Below, piece by piece: positions 44,535 to 52,229 of a stretch of DNA of 64,000 nucleotides; the stretch's first letter is position 1, and every line of letters starts with the position of its first letter. The notes under the pieces are model-generated. The model was not told the DNA's origin. It ran no database searches and saw nothing but the letters and a program-made list of their open reading frames with translations. The translations under genes were made by a program, and so were the position numbers. The stretch lies in assembly GCF_036013525.1 (NCBI RefSeq), contig NZ_CP107853.1, positions 10,540,001 through 10,604,000 of the forward strand. The letters are read 5' to 3'. Source of the DNA: Nonomuraea sp. NBC_00507 (GTDB lineage Bacteria; Actinomycetota; Actinomycetes; Streptosporangiales; Streptosporangiaceae).

Positions 44535-46279
44535 AGGTCCTCCGGCGTACCCTCCGGCTCACCTGGCAGGCAAGTCCGCGGATCACCTTGCTGGTCGCCG
44601 TGCTCGTGGCAGCCCAGTCGGCGGCCGTCGCCCTTCTCGCGCTGAGTCAGCGCTGGCTGGTCGACGCGGCGGGCCTGGGCACCTTCGGCGGCCTGCTGGC
44701 GGCGGGGGTTCTGGGTGCGGCGGCCTACACCGCGTCCACCGCAGGCCGTACGGTCCTGCACAGTCTCATGCTCGAGCTGGTCCTCCGCGTCGACATCCTG
44801 GTCAACGACGAGATCCTCGGCCTGGTCGCGGGCCTGCCCGGCGTGGCGCACCTGGAGCATCCCGAGCACCTGGACCGCATCTTCCTGCTCCGCCGCGGCT
44901 CCCGGGCCCTGGCGCAGCTGGCACTGGGCCTGTCGGCGGCGGTGGCCGGGGTGCTCAGCATCGCCCTGTCGGTGTGGCTGCTCGTCGCGGTCGATCCCTG
45001 GCTGGCGCTGCTCGCCCCGCTGGCCCTGGTGCCGCTGTGGATCAACTCCCGGACGCTGCGCCGTTTGCGAGAGGCGGAGAAGGAGGCCGCCCGGCACAGC
45101 CGCCTGGAGGAGATGTTGCACCGCATGTGTACCGAGGCGAGCACGGCGAAGGAGCTGCGGGTCAGCGGCGCGGCGGCGGCTATCGACGAGGAGGCCGCCC
45201 GTGCCTGGGACCGGCACGCCACCCTGATCTCCCGGGCGCGGATACGAGCGAGCGGCTGGAACGCCCTGGGCTGGCTTGTTTTCAGCGCCGGATATCTCCT
45301 CGTCCTGGCCATCACCGCGGATCTCGCCGCCCGCGGTCTGGCCACGCTCGGTGACGCGGTCCTGGTCCTGGTCCTCGGCGCCCGGCTGCGCGGGCAGATC
45401 CAGGAGGCGGTCGAGCAGATCGGCCGCATCATCCAGACCGGGCAGGTCACCGAGCACTACGCGTGGCTCCACGACTACGCCGCCGCGCACGGCCCGACAG
45501 GCGACAGGGAACCCACGAGCGGCGGCATCACCTTCGACCACGTGAGCTTCGCCTATCCCGGCTCCAAAGACCCGGTTCTCCGTGACGTCAGCTTCCACCT
45601 GCGCCGGGGCAGCGTCGTCGCCCTGGTCGGCGTGAACGGCGCGGGCAAGACGACCCTGGTCAAGCTCCTCACCGGCATGTACCAGCCGGCGTCCGGCACG
45701 GTCAGGGTGGACGGCCAGGACCTCGCCGCGACCGATCTGGCCGCCTGGCGGCAGCGTACCTCCGCCGCATTCCAGGACTTCGTCAAGTTCCAGCTCCCGG
45801 TCCGGCACGCGGTCGGCATCGGCCACCTGTCCCGGATGGACGAGGTCGGGGAGGCGCTGCACGCGGCGGGAGCCGACTTCGTGGAGCGGCTCCCGAACGG
45901 CGTGGACACCCAGCTGGGGCCCCTCTTCGACGGTGTGGAGCTGTCGCAGGGGCAGTGGCAGCGCCTGGCCCTGGCCCGCGCGCTCATGCGGGACAAGCCC
46001 GAGGTGCTGATCCTCGACGAGCCCACCGCCGCCCTCGACCCGGCCAGCGAGCACGACCTCTACGAGCGCTTCACCGCGACGACCCGGACCGCCGGCGACG
46101 GGATCACTGTCCTGGTCTCCCACCGCTTCTCCACCGTGCGCATGGCCGACCACATCATCGTGGTCGCCGACGGCACCATCGCCGAACAGGGCTCCCACGA
46201 GGAGCTCATGGCGGCGAACGGTCCATACGCCCAGCTCTTCAGCATTCAGGCGGCCGCCTACAGCAATGGGCCCAACTAG
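44531..46279 (+). CDS. ABC exporter half-transporter 2
   Basis: The 582-residue partner has the same layout: six helices, then Walker A GVNGAGKTT, a Q-loop region SAAFQDFVKFQLPV, signature LSQGQWQRLALAR (Gly to Gln compared with LSGGQ), Walker B VLILDEPTAALD and H-loop VSHRFSTVR. An altered signature in one half suggests the two ATP sites are not equal, as in asymmetric heterodimers. The gene is translationally coupled to the first half. Confidence 0.88.
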   Translation: MKVLRRTLRLTWQASPRITLLVAVLVAAQSAAVALLALSQRWLVDAAGLGTFGGLLAAGVLGAAAYTASTAGRTVLHSLMLELVLRVDILVNDEILGLVAGLPGVAHLEHPEHLDRIFLLRRGSRALAQLALGLSAAVAGVLSIALSVWLLVAVDPWLALLAPLALVPLWINSRTLRRLREAEKEAARHSRLEEMLHRMCTEASTAKELRVSGAAAAIDEEAARAWDRHATLISRARIRASGWNALGWLVFSAGYLLVLAITADLAARGLATLGDAVLVLVLGARLRGQIQEAVEQIGRIIQTGQVTEHYAWLHDYAAAHGPTGDREPTSGGITFDHVSFAYPGSKDPVLRDVSFHLRRGSVVALVGVNGAGKTTLVKLLTGMYQPASGTVRVDGQDLAATDLAAWRQRTSAAFQDFVKFQLPVRHAVGIGHLSRMDEVGEALHAAGADFVERLPNGVDTQLGPLFDGVELSQGQWQRLALARALMRDKPEVLILDEPTAALDPASEHDLYERFTATTRTAGDGITVLVSHRFSTVRMADHIIVVADGTIAEQGSHEELMAANGPYAQLFSIQAAAYSNGPN

Positions 46280-46359
46280 CAATGCGAGGCTCGGCTCCCG
46301 GCTACCATCGGCGGCGCGTTACCGCTTGCGCAGGCCTTATCTGACGTCCAGCGCCTGTC

Positions 46360-46545
46360 TCAACGGAGATGGCCCATCAGCAGGGCGTTCCATCGTGCGG
46401 CCGCTACTGCGGCGCGCCATCGCTCGGTGTCCTCGATCATCTCGGCCCCTTGTTCGTCGCGGCGGATCCGACGAATGAACTGGAGCCCGCTCGCCTGGCG
46501 CAGCTCGTAGAAGACACTCTCACAGCCGCACGTCCAGACCAGCAC
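46360..46545 (-). CDS. Small actinobacterial protein of unknown function
   Basis: The 61-residue product starts at a GTG with GAAGGACGT upstream. It carries LVWTCGCESVFYELRQASGLQFIRRIRR, a Cys-x-Cys-containing motif I have seen in small actinobacterial proteins, then ERWRAAVAAARWNALLMGHLR. An alternative ATG at 46692 would add 49 residues and overlap the stop of the upstream ATPase by one base (TGATG), but that extension has poor codon bias. Function unknown; placed with regulatory genes. Confidence 0.6.
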   Translation of the reverse strand: MLVWTCGCESVFYELRQASGLQFIRRIRRDEQGAEMIEDTERWRAAVAAARWNALLMGHLR

Positions 46546-46691
46546 ACGTCCTTCAGATGACCACCGGTCGGGAACGGTCCAGTTCAACGGTTGGCAGTGG
46601 GACGTCGGCGGGCTTGCATGAGGACTGAGGCAGCGAGGCGGCCTGTCGCCTCGACTGATCCATCCGGCCCCACGGGCCTGCTCGCGTGTCA

Positions 46692-47141
46692 TCACACCGT
46701 CGCGCAGGCCGGCGCACTGGACATGTCGAGCGTCGAGTCGTCCGTCGTGAGGACTTCTGCCCAGGCTGCCCGGCCACCCAGAGCGTTGTCGCCGATGCCC
46801 CAGCGCAGCGCGGTGGCTTCGACGATGTGAAAGCCCCGTCCCGAGGAGTCCATGTCGCTGGGCTGGCGCATGCGGGGAACGGTCAGCCCGCCATCGTCCA
46901 TCACGTCGATGCGGGCTATGCCGTCGCCGATGGCACGGACGTCCACGATGATCAACCCACCGGCCAGACCCGAGACGGAATGCATCAGTGCGTTCGCGAC
47001 CAGCTCGCTTACCACGAGTTGCACGCCGGTCGTGTCTCGATGTCCCGCCGCTCTCAGGACGTTGCTGACGCAATGCCGAGCCGCCGGAACTGCACTGGGC
47101 ACTCCCGGGAACACCAGCTCGGCGAGAAATCGTACGGTCAT
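46692..47141 (-). CDS. HATPase_c protein, RsbW/SpoIIAB-like
   Basis: The 149-residue protein is a single GHKL ATPase domain: PAARHCVSNVLRAAG, N-box VVSELVANALMHS with the catalytic Glu and Asn, G1-like DVMDDGGL and G2-like SGRGFHIVEATALRWG. Such short proteins act as anti-sigma factor kinases or orphan switch proteins. It could pair with the STAS protein at 14255 or the SpoIIE phosphatase at 50819, but no partner is adjacent. AGGAGGGAGCGGCG makes the ATG at 47141 firm. The segment is less GC-rich than the rest. Confidence 0.82.
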   Translation of the reverse strand: MTVRFLAELVFPGVPSAVPAARHCVSNVLRAAGHRDTTGVQLVVSELVANALMHSVSGLAGGLIIVDVRAIGDGIARIDVMDDGGLTVPRMRQPSDMDSSGRGFHIVEATALRWGIGDNALGGRAAWAEVLTTDDSTLDMSSAPACATV

Positions 47142-47182
47142 CGCCGCTCCCTCCTGCCTTTTCGCACTGCTGTGATCTCGAT

Positions 47183-47461
47183 TCATGGCACGGAGGCCTC
47201 GGGAAGCTCGCACCACGCGCTCGGGCAGGAGTCGGCGTAGACGAGCGTCTTGTCGATGACAGCGGTGCGGGCGCACGCTTTCTCAGCGGGGCAGCCTGCG
47301 CAGACGGCGCGGGCCTCGCCCTTGGTGACTTTCTCGTCCCAAGGGTCGGCGTTGGGGAAGCACGGCCGGTCGTCGGGGAGCTTCTGCTTGAACCTGAGGC
47401 TCGGCCGTGGGGTTGCCCGGCGGTTCACGCCAAGCGGGCTTGGTGCGATGATGGTAGGCAT
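47183..47461 (-). CDS. WhiB-like iron-sulfur regulator (divergent)
   Basis: The 92-residue protein has four Cys in the WhiB arrangement: Cys34, then Cys54-x2-Cys57-x5-Cys63 (CAGCPAEKAC), which would bind a 4Fe-4S cluster. The usual GVWGG turn and basic C-terminal tail are missing; instead two more Cys (79, 84) lie near WCELP. It may be a plasmid-type or truncated Wbl protein. No ribosome site precedes the ATG, so its mRNA may be leaderless. It is divergent from the GntR gene. Confidence 0.75.
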   Translation of the reverse strand: MPTIIAPSPLGVNRRATPRPSLRFKQKLPDDRPCFPNADPWDEKVTKGEARAVCAGCPAEKACARTAVIDKTLVYADSCPSAWCELPEASVP

Positions 47462-47500
47462 CAGGTGAGATCACTTTCGCGAGGATTGCAACCTGATTCG

Positions 47501-47540
47501 GCCTCCGGTGCTGGAACACCGGGGGCCGTTGCTTTTTCTT
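47501..47540 (+). terminator. Intrinsic terminator in the whiB-gntR divergent gap
   Basis: GCCTCCGGTG pairs with CACCGGGGGC around the loop CTGGAA (one T-G pair), followed by GTTGCTTTTTCTT. A second, smaller hairpin with the same CTGGAA loop (GGCG/CGCC, 47549-47562) lies next to it. On the plus strand no gene precedes it, so it would end a short leader or small RNA. Confidence 0.6.
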
Positions 47541-47597
47541 CGGCTGGTGGCGCTGGAACGCCGCTGCCGCCGTCTACTGTCTTCTTGTACGGTCTAA

Positions 47598-47681
47598 TGT
47601 CCGGGGACAATCCGTTGGAGTTGTCTGGGGACCATGGTGGGTCCGCGAGGCGACAGTGTCAAGGATTGTTCGGGGACAATC
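47598..47681. promoter_or_regulatory. Three GGGGAC-containing boxes upstream of the GntR gene
   Basis: TGTCCGGGGACA (47598-47609) is a perfect palindrome, TTGTCTGGGGACCA (47621-47634) is related, and GATTGTTCGGGGACAATC (47664-47681) has perfect 6-base outer arms. All share GGGGAC. Their place just before the GntR start suggests they are its own operators. Confidence 0.6.
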
Positions 47682-47699
47682 TTGGAAGTGAGGGTTCGG

Positions 47700-48527
47700 G
47701 TGCAGCATTCGCGCTACATGGACATCGCGGCTGAGATCAAAGCAAGGATCGAGGCTGGCGAGTGGAAGCCCGGATCTCGGCTTCCACGACTTAACGATCT
47801 TGCGGCCGAGTTCGGCGCGAATCGAGACACGATCGGCCGAGCTGTTGCAGCGCTGGAAGCCCAGGGTGTGGTGTGGGCCGTACAGGGCCGGGGCATCATC
47901 GTCCGACACGGCATGATGCGCTTGCGCAGACCACGTGGGAACTTGGTGAAGCGCAACAAGGCCACCCTCAGCGCGGGGTACTCTTTCCCATCGGCCTCTG
48001 GCCAGGAGAAATGGAAGCATCACGTCACGCCTGTGGCAGGCCATGAACCACTGACCAACCCGAGGATCGCAAAGCTGCTGGGCGTCGAGCCGGGTACCCC
48101 GGTGATGCGCCGGTTCCGAGTCACCGGCCCCGAATCCGAGCCGCCCTTTCAGATCAACATCTCGTGGATACACCCCCGAGGAGTGATCGACGCCCCGGAG
48201 GTGGCATCCGAGGACCCTGGCCCAGGGCACTGGCTCTACCTTCTGGAGAAGGCCGGCCACTGGCCGATCAGTTGGACGGAGTTCCACCGAGCACGCACGC
48301 CGACCCCTGATGAGGCCCGCCTGCTGGAGATCCCGATCAGCCTGCCCGTACTGGAGATCGTGCGGGTGGGCACCTCTGGAGGCGACGGCCAACCGATCGA
48401 GGTTACCGAGTACATCGTAGCCAGCGACCGGGTAGAAACCGTGCACGTACTGCACCGTGACGAGTCCGCGCAACCCCCCTGGCCCGACATCGGCGGGCCG
48501 CTCGACGAGATCGAGATCGACAGGTGA
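47700..48527 (+). CDS. GntR/HutC-type regulator with UTRA domain
   Basis: The 275-residue protein has a GntR winged helix (YMDIAAEIKARIEAGEWKPGSRLPRLNDLAAEFGANRDTIGRAVAALEAQGVV) and a UTRA effector domain (EPGTPVMRRFRVTG, LEIPISLPVLEIVRVG, EVTEYIVASDRVETVH). Plasmid repressors of the KorSA type in actinomycetes share this layout. The start is not certain: GTG at 47700 has GAGGG upstream; GTG at 47688 and ATG at 47718 are alternatives. It overlaps or abuts the PP2C gene. Confidence 0.85.
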   Translation: MQHSRYMDIAAEIKARIEAGEWKPGSRLPRLNDLAAEFGANRDTIGRAVAALEAQGVVWAVQGRGIIVRHGMMRLRRPRGNLVKRNKATLSAGYSFPSASGQEKWKHHVTPVAGHEPLTNPRIAKLLGVEPGTPVMRRFRVTGPESEPPFQINISWIHPRGVIDAPEVASEDPGPGHWLYLLEKAGHWPISWTEFHRARTPTPDEARLLEIPISLPVLEIVRVGTSGGDGQPIEVTEYIVASDRVETVHVLHRDESAQPPWPDIGGPLDEIEIDR

Positions 48528-48532
48528 CCGCC

Positions 48533-49246
48533 ATGAGCCGCCTCACCGTTGAAGCGTCTGCCTGCACTCACGTCGGGCTCGTACGGCACCGCAACGAGGA
48601 CGCCGTATACGCTGGTCAGAACCTGTTCGCCGTTGCTGATGGCCTCGGCGGACACGCGGCTGGCGACATAGCCAGCACCACAGCAATTGACATCCTGAAA
48701 CCCTATGACCGCCTGCACGCGCCTGCGGACCTTTCTGCGCTGCTCGGGCAGGCGATCTACTCCGCCAACGAGGCGTTGCGCCACAGGATCGAAAGAGAAC
48801 CGGACCTGGCGGGCATGGGCACTACCCTGGTGGCCATGCTGTGGTCCGGGACGGCAGCCGTCGTGGCCAACATCGGTGACTCGCGAGCCTATCTGCTACG
48901 AGGCGGCAACCTGACTCAGATCAGCGAGGATCACACGTACGGAAACCTCGTGGCTGACGCAGCCGACGTGCCCAACTTGCGCGAGAAGATCGCCCGATTT
49001 CTTGACGGCCGCGCCGATGGACGCTCCCCCGACCTGATCCAGCGAACGCTTTGCCCAGGCGACCGGTACTTGCTGTGCTCGGACGGTCTGAGCGGACTCG
49101 TACCGAACGAAGTGATCGAGAACATCCTGCTCGCGCACCCTACTCCCAAGGACGCAGCCGATGATCTTCTTGCGACGGCCAATGCGCACGGTGGGCTGGA
49201 CAACATCACCATGATCGTCATCGATGTACTTCGCAGGAAGGAATGA
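48533..49246 (+). CDS. PP2C-type serine/threonine protein phosphatase
   Basis: The 237-residue protein keeps all PP2C metal motifs: VRHRNEDAVY, FAVADGLGGHAAG, GMGTTLVAML, NIGDSRAYLLR, LCSDGLSGLV and GGLDNITMIVI. It removes phosphate from Ser/Thr of a protein partner, perhaps of a Hanks-type kinase encoded elsewhere. AGGTGA supports the ATG at 48533; a GTG at 48524 would overlap the GntR stop in GTGA. Co-transcription with gntR is almost certain. Confidence 0.88.
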   Translation: MSRLTVEASACTHVGLVRHRNEDAVYAGQNLFAVADGLGGHAAGDIASTTAIDILKPYDRLHAPADLSALLGQAIYSANEALRHRIEREPDLAGMGTTLVAMLWSGTAAVVANIGDSRAYLLRGGNLTQISEDHTYGNLVADAADVPNLREKIARFLDGRADGRSPDLIQRTLCPGDRYLLCSDGLSGLVPNEVIENILLAHPTPKDAADDLLATANAHGGLDNITMIVIDVLRRKE

Positions 49247-49251
49247 CCGGT

Positions 49252-49294
49252 AGATCCGCTTCCGGCCGCGTGGTCGTGCGCCCACGCCGGATCT
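49252..49294. terminator. Hairpin terminator after the PP2C gene
   Basis: AGATCCG (49252-49258) pairs with CGGATCT (49288-49294), and inside it CGTGG (49269-49273) pairs with CCACG (49282-49286). It lies 5 bases after the phosphatase stop and before the convergent antitoxin-like gene. Confidence 0.55.
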
Positions 49295-49339
49295 TCATCA
49301 TCTAGAACAGATCTGATCGAGATCGCGCGAATGGCAGGA

Positions 49340-49639
49340 TCAGTCCTCCCGGACACCGCCCACGGCGTTGATCTGCTCGGCGGTGAGGCCGGTGAGCAGG
49401 GCGACGCGGGCGAGGTCGGAGCGGTCGAGTTTGCGCATGGACTCCATCATCCTGGAGCGGATCTCCTCGCGCCGTAGTTCCAGATAGACCCGGACTGCGT
49501 CAGCGACCAGGTCCTCCTTCGTCAAGCCGAGGAAGTGTGCACCGTCCGAGATCAACTGGTCGACCTCGGGGTCGACTTTCAGCGGGGCGGTGGTTCGGTT
49601 CGCCTCCTCGGGCGCGCCAGGTCCCGTTGCAGCGGCCAT
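49340..49639 (-). CDS. Ribbon-helix-helix-type (antitoxin-like) protein
   Basis: The 99-residue product has KVDPEVDQLISDGAHFLGLTKEDLVADAVRVYLELRREEIRSRM, which fits a short strand followed by two helices of the RHH/ParD-like type, and a C-terminal helix pair (LDRSDLARVALLTGLTAEQINAVGG). It looks like the DNA-binding half of a toxin-antitoxin pair, but no toxin gene follows. The ATG at 49639 or 49648 may be used; AGGAGG lies just upstream of both. A GGTACC palindrome before it may be its own operator. Confidence 0.6.
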   Translation of the reverse strand: MAAATGPGAPEEANRTTAPLKVDPEVDQLISDGAHFLGLTKEDLVADAVRVYLELRREEIRSRMMESMRKLDRSDLARVALLTGLTAEQINAVGGVRED

Positions 49640-49656
49640 CTGAAACATCCCCTCCT

Positions 49657-49672
49657 GGTACCACACGGTACC
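49657..49672. promoter_or_regulatory. Double GGTACC palindrome before the antitoxin-like gene
   Basis: GGTACC-ACAC-GGTACC lies directly upstream of the ribosome site of the RHH-like gene. Repeated short palindromes at such a place are typical autoregulation sites of RHH antitoxins. Confidence 0.5.
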
Positions 49673-49704
49673 CCGCTCCCATGGAGTCGCCAGGTTGAGT
49701 GCCG

Positions 49705-49830
49705 GTGCTTCATCATTCGGCAATAACGCACCACCGGGGGCCGGCCGCCGATGCGTTCGATGGTTTCGGTGACCTCGTAGAGCGGGTGGTGTCCTGACCC
49801 GATGAAGCGGAAGAGCGCCGATCCCGCTGT
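49705..49830 (-). pseudogene. Decayed coding fragment, unknown family
   Basis: On the minus strand one frame reads ALFRFIGSGHHPLYEVTETI and then ERIGGRPPVVRYC. About 25 of 29 third positions in its core are G or C, a coding signature, but it has no start codon or ribosome site of its own. It runs on out of sense into the antitoxin gene region. I do not recognise the protein. It could be the eroded end of a gene lost by deletion. Confidence 0.3.
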
Positions 49831-49890
49831 ACCGGCGCCCGAACATCCAGGCCGCCGAGAAGACCCCTCACCAACCTCGGTGCCAGGGGC

Positions 49891-50646
49891 TCACGGCATC
49901 CATTTGCCGCCCGACACGTCGATCGTAAGCCCCGTGATCCACGAGGAGGCGTCAGAGGCGAGGAAGGCCGTCACGTTGGCCACGTCGAGCGGCGTGCCGA
50001 GCCGTCCGAGCGGATGCTCGGCCAGCAGGCGCTCCTTGAACTCCGGCGGCATCCGGCCCTCCAGCCGCTCCGTCATGATCGCCGAGGGGGAGACGCCGTT
50101 GACCCGGATCCCCACGGGCCCCAGCTCGTGCGCCAACTGCCTGGTCAGCGCGACGACACCGGCCTTGGCCACTGTGTAGGCCGCCGAGGCGCCGGTCGGG
50201 GTGCGGGCGGCCAGCGACGACATCGTGATGATGGAGCCGCTCGCGCGCTCGCGCATCCCCGGCAGAAAACTCTTCAGCACCAGGAACGTCGAGGTCAGGT
50301 TGGCATGCACGGTGGCGTGCCAGTCATCCTCGCTCATCTGATCGATGGGTCGCGGCATGCCGGTGCCGCCGCCGGCGAAGATCGCCAGCACGTCGACGCG
50401 GCCGAGCCGCCGTTCCACCTCCTCACGCATCGCTTCCACGGCCGCGAAGTCGGTGCCGTCTGCGGCCACACCGATGGCCGCGTCACCGACGTGTTTGACC
50501 GCGGAGTCGATGGCGGCGGGATCACGCCCGTTGACGGCGACCCGCATGCCCTGCTCGGCAAAGACCTTGGCGGTCTCCCGGCCGATGCCGCCTGAACCGC
50601 CGGTGACCAGCGCCACCTTGCCCTGAAGATCCGGATACATCATCAT
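49891..50646 (-). CDS. Short-chain dehydrogenase/reductase (SDR)
   Basis: The 251-residue classical SDR has the cofactor loop VTGGSGGIGRETAKVFAEQG, then VNGRD, an NAG-like FAGGG position, catalytic Ser in ITMSSLAA, YTVAK (Tyr and Lys) and the C-terminal SWITGLTIDVSGG. NADP or NAD preference is unclear (Asn-Gly-Arg after the second strand suggests NADP). CGGAG lies before the first of three ATGs. The ATGA at its start overlaps the stop of a decayed upstream reading frame. Confidence 0.88.
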   Translation of the reverse strand: MMMYPDLQGKVALVTGGSGGIGRETAKVFAEQGMRVAVNGRDPAAIDSAVKHVGDAAIGVAADGTDFAAVEAMREEVERRLGRVDVLAIFAGGGTGMPRPIDQMSEDDWHATVHANLTSTFLVLKSFLPGMRERASGSIITMSSLAARTPTGASAAYTVAKAGVVALTRQLAHELGPVGIRVNGVSPSAIMTERLEGRMPPEFKERLLAEHPLGRLGTPLDVANVTAFLASDASSWITGLTIDVSGGKWMP

Positions 50647-50815
50647 CGCACTCCGTTCTGCCTGAGGAGTCCACGCTCTCTCACCCCAAGGCTCGCGGCA
50701 TCGGGCACGGGGCGCATTTCAGGGTGCGCCTGGAGGAGCGCGAGCACCGTATCCGGCGTACTCCACTGGTTGTAGGCGATTGGCGTGCGCGGGTCGCCGC
50801 TCTTGTGCGGTGCCG
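50643..50815 (-). pseudogene. Eroded gene end coupled to the SDR gene
   Basis: Between the phosphatase and SDR genes the minus strand carries a frame with strong G/C third positions. It reads APHKSGDPRTPIAYNQW and then TPDTVLALLQAHPEMRPVP and ends NGVR, with its stop sharing ATGA with the SDR start. That is normal translational coupling of a real gene, yet the frame has no start and is cut off at the phosphatase stop. I infer the 3' end of a deleted gene of unknown function. Confidence 0.4.
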
Positions 50816-50818
50816 CGA

Positions 50819-52183
50819 TCAGGCACTCTTCAGGAAGTCACGGACTCCATCGCCGCGCGTCGCCGTTCCGGGGCGCCACTCCACCAGGAGCACCGTGGCG
50901 TCGTCCTGGAGCCAGCCGTGCTGGTGGTCGAGGATGGTGTTGATCAACCGGCGCAGCGTCTCGGGAGCCGGCACGCCGTCGGTCTCTCGCCTGATGACGA
51001 AGTCGATGAAACGTTCCAGCCCGAACAGCTCGCCCTGCGGGTCCTGGGCCTCGATCACGCCGTCGGTGTAGAGCAGCAGCCGGTCTCCCGGCTCCAGCTG
51101 GTAGCGGCCGAGCTCGGTGGGCAGACCGAGGCTGAGCCCCATCGGCGTGCCGAACACACCGTCCAGCGTGGCGACCGGCTGGCCGCGGCGCAGCACCACC
51201 GGCGGGGGATGGCCTCGGTTGGCCCAGGTCAACCGCCCGGTACGGGTGTCCAGGTCGGCCAGGATGCCGGTGGCGAACCGGGTGGCGATGAAGTGGTCGG
51301 CGATCGCCTCGTCGATGGCCTCACCCGCGGCCAGGACGTCGGCCCCCTCACGGCGGTGTTTGCGGAAGCAGCCCATGGCGATGGTGGCGGTGAGACCGGC
51401 CGAGGTGTCGTGCCCCATCGCGTCGAAGATCGCCAGCCGTAGCACGTCGCCGTTGAGCGCGAAATCGTAGGCGTCGCCGCCCACCTCGTACGCCGGCTCC
51501 AGCGCGGCGCTGACCACGACCCGGTCGTTGGCGAACGTCGCGCCGGGCATCAGGTTCCACAAGACCTCCGCGGACAGGGCCATCGGCCTGGTGCGCACGA
51601 GCTGGGCGTACACGTCGCTGAAGGGGCGCTTGCTCTCGATCAGCAGGGCGACGAGGGCGGCCAGCCGGCTCACCCGCGCCAGGACGGCCTCGCCGGCGTG
51701 GGGGACGATCACGCCGAGCACGCCGATCCGGTCCGTGCCGTCCAGCAGCGGCATCCACAACCGCCGGGGCGCGTCGTCGAAGGGCTCGCCGGTCTCGGCC
51801 GTGGCGGTGGCGGTGCGGGCCTGGACCGGCTCCACGCCGCGGAAGGCCTTGCCGGCGACGGTGGTGTCGATGGGGATGCGCTCCAGCGGGTTGCCGGCCT
51901 CGTCGTGCTGGCCCGGCAGCGGCACGAGGAACTGCTGCTGCAAGTCGGCCACGTAGAGCATGGCGTGCGCGAGCCCGGCCCGGCCGGCGAACTCGGCGAC
52001 CAGGGCGGGCAGGTCCTCCAGTGAGGCCAGGTGGTTGGCACGCAGCAACCCGCCGAGCATCTCCTCATCCACACCCGGCGTGCCGCACGGCGGCCCCCCG
52101 GCACGGTCCTCTGACGGACCGTCCGGCGGTCCCGCGTCCCGGTCTCGTAGCGGGCCGGTCTGCGCCCCCTCCTCGCCCCGCAT
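50819..52183 (-). CDS. SpoIIE-type PP2C phosphatase with GAF domain
   Basis: The 454-residue cytoplasmic protein has a GAF-like sensor (about residues 55-190; LAHAMLYVADLQQQFLVPLPG, VLGVIVPHAGE) and a SpoIIE phosphatase domain with its metal Asp motifs (VGGDAYDFAL, IFDAMGHDTSAG, LLYTDGVIEAQD, DDATVLLVEW). It would dephosphorylate a STAS anti-anti-sigma factor such as the one at 14255 in response to a signal read by the GAF domain. GGGGGTGGG lies before the ATG. Confidence 0.87.
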   Translation of the reverse strand: MRGEEGAQTGPLRDRDAGPPDGPSEDRAGGPPCGTPGVDEEMLGGLLRANHLASLEDLPALVAEFAGRAGLAHAMLYVADLQQQFLVPLPGQHDEAGNPLERIPIDTTVAGKAFRGVEPVQARTATATAETGEPFDDAPRRLWMPLLDGTDRIGVLGVIVPHAGEAVLARVSRLAALVALLIESKRPFSDVYAQLVRTRPMALSAEVLWNLMPGATFANDRVVVSAALEPAYEVGGDAYDFALNGDVLRLAIFDAMGHDTSAGLTATIAMGCFRKHRREGADVLAAGEAIDEAIADHFIATRFATGILADLDTRTGRLTWANRGHPPPVVLRRGQPVATLDGVFGTPMGLSLGLPTELGRYQLEPGDRLLLYTDGVIEAQDPQGELFGLERFIDFVIRRETDGVPAPETLRRLINTILDHQHGWLQDDATVLLVEWRPGTATRGDGVRDFLKSA

Positions 52184-52229
52184 GACGTCCCACCCCCGAT
52201 CAAGGACGTCTTACCCGGCCGGAGGCCTC

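Noticed and set aside
46546..46692. Upstream extension of the small Cys-x-Cys protein to the ATG at 46692
   Set aside because: The stop overlap (TGATG) is suggestive, but the added 49 residues have weak third-position bias and no motif; kept only as an alternative start.
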